Source: Anaerolineaceae bacterium
Lineage (GTDB): Bacteria; Chloroflexota; Anaerolineae; Promineifilales; Promineifilaceae
Direction of reading: 5' to 3'
Length of the DNA: 45,787 nt
NCBI GenBank assembly: GCA_002699125.1
Contig: PABI01000032.1
Location: forward strand, 79,588-125,374
Shown: piece by piece, positions 25,469 through 33,466 of the stretch
Position numbering within the stretch: the stretch's first letter is position 1
How the letters are laid out: every line of letters begins with the position of its first letter
Notes under the pieces: model-generated
The model's input: the letters and a program-made list of their open reading frames with translations, nothing else
What the model was told of the DNA's origin: nothing
Database searches by the model: none
Position numbers and translations under genes: made by a program

Positions 25469-26337
25469 TGTACCGCCCTCGCGTAAATTTCGGCCAGCGT
25501 GACGTGTTTTTGCTCTACGTGCAGCACATCATATTGGGCGTGCAGCAGCAGGGCCAATATCTCGCGGCGCAGCTTCATGGCCTCACCCCGCAGCTTAATT
25601 CTGTTGCCATCCACCTGGATTTCCGGGTGTTGTGCCCGGACTGTGTCGGCAATCTCAGCCAGGTCGCGGTCTGCCTGGATGAGCGTGTGTGGGCTGATGG
25701 TGAGGGCTTCTACCATGCTGTTTTGGTAATGAACGCGCCCTTCGTTTAGGATGACGAGCTGGGTGCAAACGGCCGTAATTTCCTCCAATTGATGTGAGCT
25801 AATTACAATGGTCCTGCCCGCCGCGTGCAGCTTTTTGATGAGTGCCTGCATCTCTGCCTGCCCGTTTGGGTCTAATCCGTTGGACGGTTCATCCAGCAGC
25901 AGCAAAGGGGCATTGCCCATAATGGCCTGGGCCAATCCCAACCGCTGCCGCATTCCCCGGGAGCAGTCGCCAATGCGCTTGTTGGCCTGGCTCACCAGAT
26001 CCACCTCCACCAGCGCATCAAAAACGGCCCGCTCCTGATCTTCCGGATGAACGCCGCACAGGCTGGCCATCATGGTTAAATAGTCGCTGACGCGCAGCCG
26101 GTTGGGGAAGAGCAGCCGGTCTGGTTTGTAGCCGATGCTGGGCCAACGGCCGTTAAACGGCCGTATTTGCCCGCTGTCGGGATGAAGCAGGCCGGCCACA
26201 AGTTTGAACAAGGTGGTTTTGCCAGCACCATTGGGCCCCAACAGGCCCACAACTTCACCGCGCCCCACCTGGATCGTTACATTATCCAGCGCTTTGAGCG
26301 AGAAAAATTGTTTGCTGACGTTGCGAATCTCAATCAC
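25465..26337 (-). CDS. ABC exporter ATP-binding protein
   Basis: A 290-residue ATPase with every ABC element: Walker A GPNGAGKTT (34-42), the signature CSRGMRQR (125-132; the family LSGG has become CSRG), Walker B LLLLDE ending in D149/E150, D-loop SNGLDP, and switch histidine H182 in SSHQLEE. The Q-loop reads YKPDRLLFP with no glutamine at the usual place, a variation seen in some exporters. The 80-residue C-terminal extension is typical of drug, lantibiotic and gliding-type exporters. It starts with GTG 26337 behind CAGGA and pairs with the permease downstream. Near residue 60 the sequence IRPFNGRWP is encoded by two ACGGCCGT palindromes side by side. Confidence 0.93.
   Translation of the reverse strand: MIEIRNVSKQFFSLKALDNVTIQVGRGEVVGLLGPNGAGKTTLFKLVAGLLHPDSGQIRPFNGRWPSIGYKPDRLLFPNRLRVSDYLTMMASLCGVHPEDQERAVFDALVEVDLVSQANKRIGDCSRGMRQRLGLAQAIMGNAPLLLLDEPSNGLDPNGQAEMQALIKKLHAAGRTIVISSHQLEEITAVCTQLVILNEGRVHYQNSMVEALTISPHTLIQADRDLAEIADTVRAQHPEIQVDGNRIKLRGEAMKLRREILALLLHAQYDVLHVEQKHVTLAEIYARAVQ
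26145..26164. repeat. Two ACGGCCGT palindromes in tandem
   Basis: AACGGCCGTT (26145-26154) and AACGGCCGT (26156-26164) stand one base apart inside the ATPase gene, encoding parts of an Arg-Pro-Phe-Asn-Gly-Arg stretch. It is the closest spaced pair in the window. Confidence 0.9.
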
Positions 26338-26370
26338 AATTTAATCCTGAAGTTTGAGCACAAGTGACGG

Positions 26371-27153
26371 TCACTTTGATTTTAATGGCAGCTGCACCAA
26401 AACAAGCGCCAGATCGTCGCTGTGATCCTGGGCGGCGGCCATTAGCTTGGGAGCTACTGCTTCGGGCGAAACGGCCGTGTGTAAATAATCTGCCAATGTT
26501 TCATCCGACAGCGTGCCCCAGATGCCGTCGCTGCACAATAATAGCCAATCACCGGGAAAAAGCCGCTGGGTAAACAGATCGATTTGTGGCTTTTCTGTGG
26601 CTCCCAGCGCGTGGGTGAGAACATTGCGGTACGGATGGGTGAGCGCCTGTTCGGCGGTAATCTGCTCTTGCCGTACCAGCCAGGCCACTAAAGAATGGTC
26701 CTGGGTAAGCTGTTCCAACAGCCCCTGGCGATACAGATAGGTGCGGCTGTCGCCTGCGTTGGCAATCACAACCACCTGATCCAGAATGATGGCGCAGGTG
26801 ATGGTGCTGGCCATTCGTTCATCTTGGGAACCGGCCATGCTCTGGATGACTTCATTGGCTTTGTAAATCGCTTTTTTTAGCTGTTGGCGCAAGCGCATGA
26901 CGGTGCGGTCAGAAACGGCCGTAATCGCCGGCCAAATCGGCGCAAAATGAGCCGACAAGGTGTTGACAATGGTTTGGCTGGCGCGGCTGCCTTCCTTTAA
27001 CCCCCCAACGCCATCGGCTACAACAAAAAGCCCATAGGTGAGGCCGCTGCCGGTTTTGCCCGTTGTGGCATAAACGGCATCCTGGTTTTGTGATTTACCC
27101 GGATGTTTGGCATCGGTTACGGCCGCAAATAAAAGATTTGTCTGGTTTTGCAT
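26371..27153 (-). CDS. PP2C-family serine/threonine protein phosphatase
   Basis: A phosphatase of about 260 residues acting on phosphoserine/phosphothreonine proteins with two metal ions. Motifs: SQNQDAV with D25, FVVADGVGG with D47/G48, a central VIANAGDSRTYLY, LLLCSDGIWG for the third metal aspartate, and the end DDLALVLVQL, the family's DN-x-T-x-I position. No membrane or regulatory domain. The frame remains open 18 codons further upstream, but that segment is the arm of a perfect hairpin (27164-27204); the ATG at 27153 (MQNQTNLL) is the better start. It lies downstream of the lipoprotein gene. A matching protein kinase is not in the window. Confidence 0.9.
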   Translation of the reverse strand: MQNQTNLLFAAVTDAKHPGKSQNQDAVYATTGKTGSGLTYGLFVVADGVGGLKEGSRASQTIVNTLSAHFAPIWPAITAVSDRTVMRLRQQLKKAIYKANEVIQSMAGSQDERMASTITCAIILDQVVVIANAGDSRTYLYRQGLLEQLTQDHSLVAWLVRQEQITAEQALTHPYRNVLTHALGATEKPQIDLFTQRLFPGDWLLLCSDGIWGTLSDETLADYLHTAVSPEAVAPKLMAAAQDHSDDLALVLVQLPLKSK

Positions 27154-27163
27154 GTGTGATGGC

Positions 27164-27204
27164 GGGGCAAGAAAGCAGCTCGCACCGAGCTGCTTTCTTG
27201 CCCC
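27164..27204 (-). terminator. Perfect 17-bp hairpin between lipoprotein and phosphatase genes
   Basis: GGGGCAAGAAAGCAGCT (27164-27180) and AGCTGCTTTCTTGCCCC (27188-27204) pair perfectly around the loop CGCACCG. It begins seven bases after the stop of the lipoprotein gene on the minus strand. It is the strongest stem in the window and probably ends the lipoprotein transcript or protects its 3' end, although no T-run follows. Confidence 0.65.
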
Positions 27205-27210
27205 CATTAT

Positions 27211-28971
27211 CTATTGAAACTCCCAGCCAAAATCAACTTCCAGGCGTTCTTCGCCGGCGGCCAGATTGATCCCTTGCAGGCCAACGCCGTAGTTGGGCCA
27301 GGTCCAGTCACCGGGGATGAGCAGGTCAACATTTTCGGAGCTAAACGGCTCGATGGCCACACAATAAAGCCCGGCCTCCAGCCCTTCAAAGCGATACAAA
27401 CCGACATCGTCGGTAACGGCCGTTGCCAGTACGGTATTGTCCGGCACGATGGCATCTGCGGGGCAGGCGCCGGCGGCCAGCTTCACGGTAATGCCTGCCA
27501 GGCGCGGCTCGTTGATGAGTTCGCCGTCGCCCCGGTAGAAGCCAGTGCCGTCAGCGCTAATGTCCACGCAGCCCGCCGATGGATCGCCGCTGCTGGTGAA
27601 GAAGCAAACATCTTCCCACACCACGCCGCCAATAACGGCCGAATTCGGTTCAGGCGTCGCTTCCGGCACACCAACTTCAATTTGCACCCAAATCACCTGG
27701 TCAGCAAAGCCGTCTACGCCAAAGGGATTGCCGGCTGAATCGGACAGCAAAAAGTCGCTGCGATAAGTGCCGAGGTCTTCTGGCGCTGTCAGCGGCACGG
27801 TAAGGTCGACGGTTTGGCCCGGCACAACGGCGCTTTCTAGAGGCTGGCTGAGGGGGGCGCTCATATCGTCACCACCGGCAAAAATCAGACTGTAGTCGGT
27901 GGTCCAGGGACAGGTGCCAATGTTGCGCAGCTGCCACGTTTTCTCAAATTCTTCGCCGGGGGCAAAGACAGTGTCGTCGGGTACGTTGATGTCTTGCACA
28001 AAGGCTATGCTGTTTGTGCAGGTGGCTAGATCTACTTCGGGCACGGGCAGAAATTGATAATCCCAGCCAAAGTTGATACCGGTGACCAGGTCGCCAGCTT
28101 CCAATGTAACGGCCGTACTGCTTACATCATTTTCGGGGAAGGTCCAGGCACCGGGCAGCAGCAGCTCATTCGCCACGTCCAGGGCATCAACCGAAACGCA
28201 GTAGGCACCGGCAGCCAGATCGGTAAAGACGTAATCGCCATCTTCATCGGACGTTGCGGTGGCGATACTGGTTTCTGCCGGGCAGGCTCCTTCGCCCAGG
28301 CTAACCAACACGTTGGCAATGCCCGGCTCGCCTTCATCCAGCAGGCTGTTGGCCTGGAAGCCGCCGTCCGGGGCGGCAATACAGCCTTCAGAGGGGACAG
28401 CGCTCTCATCATCGCCCTCAACGCCAGCCACGGCACATAAATCATGCCAGACACGGCCGTTGATAATGCCCATGTTTGTATCGGTCGGCATATCGGTGGG
28501 CGTTGGCTCGGCCTGAGCGACGTTGTCCACTTGCAAAGTGAATGAGCCGTTGATGCCGTTAACGTTTACCGCATAGGTTCCGGCACTCAAGCCAAGCACA
28601 TCCAGCGAGATGGTTTCTTCAAAGGGAACCAGAGCTTCAGTGCACAGTTCGCCCGTTTCTCGCAAGGTGGTGATGGTGATGTTGAAGGTGGTGCCTTGCT
28701 GCACGGTGTCTACAGAATCGATCGTGGTGCAGCCATCCGGCAAATCGCCCCGGGCACGTACATTTACCTGCACCGGGAAAGATTCCAGAATTAAAATCTC
28801 GATGCTGTCTACGTTGGCTTCTTGCTGTACGGGGGTATCGGTAGCGGGGTCTGTGGCAACGGCCGTTGGCGCTTCGGCGGCTGAGGTGGGGGTTGTTTCT
28901 GGTTCTTCGCCGCCACAAGCAGTAAAGGTAACCAGTAAAAGCAGGGTTATAAAAAGCAAAATCTTCTTCAT
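27211..28971 (-). CDS. Lipoprotein with SdrD-B-like and NBR1-type Ig-like domains
   Basis: A 586-residue exported lipoprotein. Signal peptide KKILLFITLLLLVTFTAC ends with the lipobox cysteine, followed by a Thr/Glu/Pro-rich stalk. Residues about 60-160 form a beta domain. Two SdrD-B/Cna-B-like folds, about 170-310 and 445-586, share NG-VW-D-C.., LAGAYCVSVD / LEAGLYCVAIE, and FGWDYQ / FGWEFQ. Between them (about 320-430) sits an NBR1-type Ig-like domain: DDTVFAPGEEFEKTWQLRN, then GTCPWTTDYSLIF. This domain is frequent in Chloroflexota surface proteins. No catalytic motif is seen, so the protein is probably an adhesive or structural surface component. AGGAG ends ten bases before the ATG at 28971, making it preferable to the ATG nine bases earlier. 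Confidence 0.83.
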   Translation of the reverse strand: MKKILLFITLLLLVTFTACGGEEPETTPTSAAEAPTAVATDPATDTPVQQEANVDSIEILILESFPVQVNVRARGDLPDGCTTIDSVDTVQQGTTFNITITTLRETGELCTEALVPFEETISLDVLGLSAGTYAVNVNGINGSFTLQVDNVAQAEPTPTDMPTDTNMGIINGRVWHDLCAVAGVEGDDESAVPSEGCIAAPDGGFQANSLLDEGEPGIANVLVSLGEGACPAETSIATATSDEDGDYVFTDLAAGAYCVSVDALDVANELLLPGAWTFPENDVSSTAVTLEAGDLVTGINFGWDYQFLPVPEVDLATCTNSIAFVQDINVPDDTVFAPGEEFEKTWQLRNIGTCPWTTDYSLIFAGGDDMSAPLSQPLESAVVPGQTVDLTVPLTAPEDLGTYRSDFLLSDSAGNPFGVDGFADQVIWVQIEVGVPEATPEPNSAVIGGVVWEDVCFFTSSGDPSAGCVDISADGTGFYRGDGELINEPRLAGITVKLAAGACPADAIVPDNTVLATAVTDDVGLYRFEGLEAGLYCVAIEPFSSENVDLLIPGDWTWPNYGVGLQGINLAAGEERLEVDFGWEFQ

Positions 28972-29014
28972 AGAACTCATTCTCCTATAGTTGAAATAGG
29001 AAGTCGCGCAAAAG

Positions 29015-30073
29015 TTAGTCAGAAAGTAAATAAGCCAAAATCAGTTTTGCCGTGTTTTCCAGCGCGTCCCGGTGGGTGCGTTCATAATGATGGGAAGCAT
29101 CTACGCCCGGTCCAATCAGGGCTACGCGCACATCACCACCGGCTCGCCAAAATGATTCTCCGTCTGAGCCATAATAAGGATAAATGTCGGTGGCATAGCG
29201 CAGATCGTTGGCTTCGGCCAAACGCTCCAACTCGCGGCGCAGCTGCATATGGTACGGTCCGGCTGAATCTTTGGCACAAATGGTTACAGAATACTCATCT
29301 GAGGTTTGCTGAGGGGCGACAACGGCCATATCAATAGAAATAAGGTCGGCCAGATTGGTGGGGAAACCGGTCGCCGCACCGTGCCCCACTTCTTCATAAT
29401 TGCTGATGTGAAAATAAGAATCTTGCGTCGGCTGCACGCCGGCCTCGGCCAGGGCCAACATGGCCCCGTACATGCAGGCAATGCTGGCCTTGTCGTCTAG
29501 GTGGCGCGAGCGAATAAATCCTCGGTCGCTCACCTCGACGCGCGGATCGAAGGCGATGATGTCACCCACGCGGATGCCCAGCGCTTCGGTTTCTTTTTCG
29601 GAGGACGTATCGGCGTCGATGCGCACTTCCATGTTGGTGTCATCGCGCGGCGCGTTGCGGTCTTTGCTGGTGTGCGCATGAATAGAGGCGTGCGTCGGGA
29701 GGAAGGTGCCCCGGTATGTTTGGCCATTGCTGGCAAAGATGGTGACGCCTTCACCTTCAACAGAAGTCCAGCTCCAGCCGCCAAGCTGTGTTACACGGAG
29801 ACGGCCGTTTCGCTTAATCTGCCGCACCATAGCCCCCAACGTATCGACATGGGCTGTCAAGCCCCGGGGTGCCTCTTGTTTTTTGCCGGGCCAATGCAGA
29901 ACCAGCAATCCTTTGGGGGTACGCTTTAGCGAGACGGGCACAGCAGCAAAGTCGGCGGCAAACTTCTCTTCAAGCCATTTTATTGCCCGATCGGTATCCC
30001 CGGTAGGGCTGGGCGTGTTGAGCAGCTCAGTCAGAAACTCAACCATCACATCTACATTAACCGCAGGCAGCAT
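29015..30073 (-). CDS. M42 family metallopeptidase (aminopeptidase)
   Basis: A 352-residue peptidase of the M42 family (glutamyl/deblocking aminopeptidase, annotated in older databases as endoglucanase). The two-metal site is complete: H75 and D77 in TAHVDTLG, D193 in HLDDKAS, the catalytic pair E227/E228 in NYEEVGHG, D248 in SIDMAV, and H329 in DASHHYERT. Residues about 90-170 form the usual inserted beta domain. It should form a dodecameric cytoplasmic shell that trims short peptides. AAGGAG sits 11 bases before the ATG. It is 43 bases upstream of the lipoprotein gene and may lie in the same transcript. Confidence 0.93.
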   Translation of the reverse strand: MLPAVNVDVMVEFLTELLNTPSPTGDTDRAIKWLEEKFAADFAAVPVSLKRTPKGLLVLHWPGKKQEAPRGLTAHVDTLGAMVRQIKRNGRLRVTQLGGWSWTSVEGEGVTIFASNGQTYRGTFLPTHASIHAHTSKDRNAPRDDTNMEVRIDADTSSEKETEALGIRVGDIIAFDPRVEVSDRGFIRSRHLDDKASIACMYGAMLALAEAGVQPTQDSYFHISNYEEVGHGAATGFPTNLADLISIDMAVVAPQQTSDEYSVTICAKDSAGPYHMQLRRELERLAEANDLRYATDIYPYYGSDGESFWRAGGDVRVALIGPGVDASHHYERTHRDALENTAKLILAYLLSD

Positions 30074-30394
30074 AGGATTGTTTTCTCCTTAATTTGCGCT
30101 TGAAAGTTTTTTTGCCGGTTACATGACACTGAATATTTAGAACTTGCTTCACGCAGCGGATTATAAAGTATGGGCTGATTGTTAACAATGTTTGTCCTTT
30201 TGTGGTCAACGTGACGGGGGTGCTATGACGTAATTACTATATCTGATTGGGGGTAATTTGTTTATGATAATTTTATGCTTTGTAACAAATTTCGTAAGCA
30301 AACATAAATTGTTTACTAAATTGCCAATCGGTTAGTAACCACTTTCTGGAGAGGTGGGAGCCTTTCCCTTTTTTAGCATTAAAAAAATCAACAA
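30074..30394. promoter_or_regulatory. AT-rich divergent intergenic region
   Basis: 321 bases between the divergent M42 peptidase and subtilase genes. It holds no visible gene. Features are an AT-rich centre and the perfect 12-base palindrome ATTGTTAACAAT at 30178-30189, which could be a regulator site. No -35/-10 pair of good quality and spacing stands out, so promoters for both genes must be here but cannot be placed. Confidence 0.4.
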
Positions 30395-33184
30395 ATGCAA
30401 CTGCCCAGTGCTGCTTCGTTCTGGTTGGCTGCTGTATGGAGAATGGTTGTGAAGTTTGCGAAGGATCACTCTGCAAAAGCCCCCTTGTTTTTACGCCTGG
30501 CTCTGGCCTGGCTGGCGTTATTTTGCTTAATTTTTATGGGATGGGGAACGGCCGTAGCCAGCAAGCCAAACCAGGAATTGGACAGAATGGCCCGGTTAAT
30601 GACCCAGGCCGCGGAAGCCGGTACCGTTCGTGTGCTGGTGCAGCTAGATATGCCCACCTTCCGACCAGAAGGTGATTTAGATGATGTTCAATTAGCCCGA
30701 GTGCAGCAATTGGGCATTGATGGCCTGCAAGATGTCGTGCTGGATCAACTGGCCGATACCAATACGGCCGTCGTCGCTGACTACAAATATATCCCCTACC
30801 TGGCTTTGGAACTGGATGCCGCCGCTCTGGAAGCATTGGTCAATTTGCCCCAGGTTGTAGCAATTGAAGAAGATATTCCCGTCCCCCCCGCATTGAGCAG
30901 CAGCGTTCCCGTTATTGGGGCCAACGAGGCATGGGCCGGTGGTTTCACAGGCGCAGGCCAAACCGTCGCTATTTTGGATACCGGGGTAGACAGTGACCAT
31001 GCCGCCTTTACCACTGGTGGCAACCGTATCGTTTCTGAAGGGTGTTACTCCACAACCAATGCGGGATATGGTGCTACCACGGTTTGCCCGGGTGGCGTAG
31101 AGGCGTCAACGGCCGTTGGCTCCGGCGTCGATTGCACTGCTGCTGTCGGTGCAGCAAACAGCAAAGCCCAGTCTGATTGCAGCCACGGTACCCACGTTGC
31201 CAGCATTGCCGCCGGCGACAACGGCGGCAGCATCGTTGGTGTCGCGCCCGATGCCAACATCATCTCCCTACAAATATTTTCCCTTTTTAACAATACATCC
31301 TATTGTGGTGGGTACAGCAACTGCATGCTCACCTTTACCAGCGACCAGATTGCTGCCCTGGAACGCGTTTATGAGCTGCGCAACAGTTACAACATCGCCA
31401 GCGTGAACATGAGCTTGGGCGGTGGCCAATATAACGGGATTTGCGACAGTGACAGCCGCAAAGCGGCCATCGATAATTTGCGTGCCGCAGGTATCGCTAC
31501 GATCGTTGCCTCGGGTAATAATAGTTATCGTACCAGCATGAGTGCCCCCGCCTGCATCTCCTCGGCCATCAGCGTCGGGGCTACGGATGATGCCGATCAT
31601 GTTGCGTATTTTTCCAATGTGTCCCCGGTTCTGGATTTGCTGGCACCCGGCGTGAGTATTTATGCGGCCGTTCCCGGTGGTGCAGGTACCAAGCAGGGCA
31701 CTTCCATGGCCACGCCGCACGTTACCGGTGCCTGGGCGTTGTTTAAACAGGCGGTTCCTGGCGCGTCGGTAGATGAAGCCCTGGCTGCTTTTCAAACCGG
31801 TTCGGTTCTGGTAAATGATAATCGCAGCAGCGGTGTAGAAACCGATTTGGCGCGCATCCACGTGAATGAAGCTATCAACTCTTATGTGACGGGTCTGAAC
31901 GTGCGCCTCACGGCTTCAGAAAACTATTTGTTGCCTGGCGACTCAATTAATTTCACCATCGAAGTGACCAATGACACCGGACTGACGGCATCTCAGGTAG
32001 TGCTGACCGTACCGCTTCTGGATGTGCTTTCTCTGGAGTCAGGCTCTTTAAGCGGCGATGCAGCTGTAACGTCTGAGGCGATTATTTGGACGACAGGGCA
32101 GAGCCTGCAACCGGGTCAATCCCTTAGCCGCACGGTTTCTTTTGAGGTGCTAGCGGATGCCACAGCCGGCACGGCCGTATTTGTCGCCACGGCTAATGCA
32201 CCGGAAATGGACGAGGCGCGCCAGGCCACGGCCGTTCTCCACATTAATGAAGTGGTGAGCTGTGGTTTTAGCGATGGGTTTGAATCGGGCGTGTTGAGTT
32301 CGGCGTGGGAAACGGCCGTTACCGAAGAAGGTCGGGTGCGCGTTTTGTCTGATCTGCCCCACAGCGGCAGCTACAGCGTGGTGCTGGATGACAGCGTGGC
32401 CGGTGCGGCCAAATCAGAAGCAGCGCTTATCCTCACCGCCGACCTGACTGGACAGGCGGAAGTCAGCTTGAATTTTAACTGGCACGATTTAGGCGATGAA
32501 TATGACGCGGGTTATGATGGCCTCTTTGTTCGCGAAACACCTGAATCTGCCTGGGTAAAAGTTTACGATTTTGACGGCAGCAACAATGATGCTTACCAAA
32601 ACGGCCAGGTTGATTTGAAAGCGGCGGCCGCAGCCAATAGCCTGGCGCTCACCGATCGGTTTCAGGTGAAGTTTGGTTTTTACGATAACTTCTCGTTTAG
32701 CCCTGGCAGCATTAGCACCGGGGATGGCTACGCCATTGATGACGTCAGCCTGACCTGTGTGCCCAAGGGGCTGGCGGTGACACAGCAGGTTGACAACCTG
32801 AACCCGCAGCCGGGTGAGGCGGTGAACTTCCAGATTTTTGTGACGAACAATGAAACCATCATGGCCACCAACGCAGTGATTCACTTTATGATGGCCGATG
32901 GCCTGCTGCTGAATGGTGAGGTGGTGGTGGATGGGGCAACGGCCGTTCCCGGCGAGATTAACACCCAACCACCACTGTTGGCCAACGGCATCAACATTGC
33001 GCCTGGCCAGCAAATTGCCATCACCGTACCGACCGTTGTTGCCAGCGATTTACCATCCGGCACCGTGCTGGAAAGCAGCATTACAATCAGCAGCACGGAA
33101 TTTGGCAGCCCACCGCCGACAACCCAGGCCATTGTAGTGAACGCCGGCGGTCATCAGGTCTTCATTCCGTTTGTCATTCGCTAA
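30395..33184 (+). CDS. Secreted subtilisin-like serine protease (S8) with repeat domains
   Basis: A 929-residue exported protease. A hydrophobic signal segment (about 31-52) ends in TAVAS. An I9-type propeptide follows (about 75-165). The catalytic triad is D195 in AILDTGVDS, H264 in SHGTHVAS and S437 in GTSMATPH, with oxyanion N375. Six or so cysteines in the insert 215-262 suggest disulfides. Beyond the catalytic domain are a DUF11-type beta domain (about 500-600), a MAM/laminin-like domain (about 620-780) with LNFNWHDLGDE, and a second DUF11-type domain (about 790-915). The protein ends HQVFIPFVIR, a short hydrophobic tail with a final arginine that I have seen as a recurrent end in exported proteins of this phylum. 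ATG 30395 has no ribosome-binding site; ATG 30443 (MVVKFAK), preceded by GGAGA, would give a shorter signal peptide. Confidence 0.9.
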   Translation: MQLPSAASFWLAAVWRMVVKFAKDHSAKAPLFLRLALAWLALFCLIFMGWGTAVASKPNQELDRMARLMTQAAEAGTVRVLVQLDMPTFRPEGDLDDVQLARVQQLGIDGLQDVVLDQLADTNTAVVADYKYIPYLALELDAAALEALVNLPQVVAIEEDIPVPPALSSSVPVIGANEAWAGGFTGAGQTVAILDTGVDSDHAAFTTGGNRIVSEGCYSTTNAGYGATTVCPGGVEASTAVGSGVDCTAAVGAANSKAQSDCSHGTHVASIAAGDNGGSIVGVAPDANIISLQIFSLFNNTSYCGGYSNCMLTFTSDQIAALERVYELRNSYNIASVNMSLGGGQYNGICDSDSRKAAIDNLRAAGIATIVASGNNSYRTSMSAPACISSAISVGATDDADHVAYFSNVSPVLDLLAPGVSIYAAVPGGAGTKQGTSMATPHVTGAWALFKQAVPGASVDEALAAFQTGSVLVNDNRSSGVETDLARIHVNEAINSYVTGLNVRLTASENYLLPGDSINFTIEVTNDTGLTASQVVLTVPLLDVLSLESGSLSGDAAVTSEAIIWTTGQSLQPGQSLSRTVSFEVLADATAGTAVFVATANAPEMDEARQATAVLHINEVVSCGFSDGFESGVLSSAWETAVTEEGRVRVLSDLPHSGSYSVVLDDSVAGAAKSEAALILTADLTGQAEVSLNFNWHDLGDEYDAGYDGLFVRETPESAWVKVYDFDGSNNDAYQNGQVDLKAAAAANSLALTDRFQVKFGFYDNFSFSPGSISTGDGYAIDDVSLTCVPKGLAVTQQVDNLNPQPGEAVNFQIFVTNNETIMATNAVIHFMMADGLLLNGEVVVDGATAVPGEINTQPPLLANGINIAPGQQIAITVPTVVASDLPSGTVLESSITISSTEFGSPPPTTQAIVVNAGGHQVFIPFVIR

Positions 33185-33273
33185 AAAGGGATAATCGAGC
33201 GAAAAACAGCTGCCCCAGCTCCAACAATTCCTTCATCGCTGTCGGCGCACTGAATTACGCTCGTTAATCAAAT

Positions 33274-33309
33274 AAAAACAGACCGGCACACTTACGCCGG
33301 TCTGTTTTT
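33274..33309 (+). terminator. Intrinsic terminator after the subtilase gene
   Basis: AAAAACAGACCGGC (33274-33287), loop ACACTTAC, then GCCGGTCTGTTTTT (33296-33309). A perfect GC-rich stem followed by TTTTT fits a Rho-independent terminator in the plus direction, 89 bases after the subtilase stop. The AAAAA on the other side makes it potentially bidirectional. Confidence 0.85.
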
Positions 33310-33331
33310 ATGTTCAGCACACAACCTTCAC

Positions 33332-33456
33332 TTGTCATTTCGAGCCGCTTTTGGCGAGAAATCCCTCTAAGCTTTGCAATGGATTAACCATGCCATCCTC
33401 AGAGGGATTTCTCCCTTCGGTCGAAAGGACAAGTTATGGTGTTTCGCGAATGACAA
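33332..33456. repeat. MITE-like inverted-repeat element
   Basis: TTGTCATT (33332-33339) and AATGACAA (33449-33456) form outer arms, and GAGAAATCCCTCT (33356-33368) with AGAGGGATTTCTC (33401-33413) perfect inner arms. The text ...GAGGGATTTCTCCCTTCGGTCGAAA is a dispersed repeat type widely seen in environmental genomes. No transposase is present. It fills the gap between the terminator and the end of the convergent gene at 33467. Confidence 0.6.
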
Positions 33457-33466
33457 ATGTGTCCAT

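Noticed and set aside
27154..27207. Longer N-terminus for the PP2C phosphatase
   Set aside because: The extra codons are the arms of a perfect hairpin and do not fit the PP2C fold.
30178..30189. Palindrome ATTGTTAACAAT as a defined operator
   Set aside because: In AT-rich DNA a single 12-base palindrome is weak evidence; noted only within the intergenic entry.
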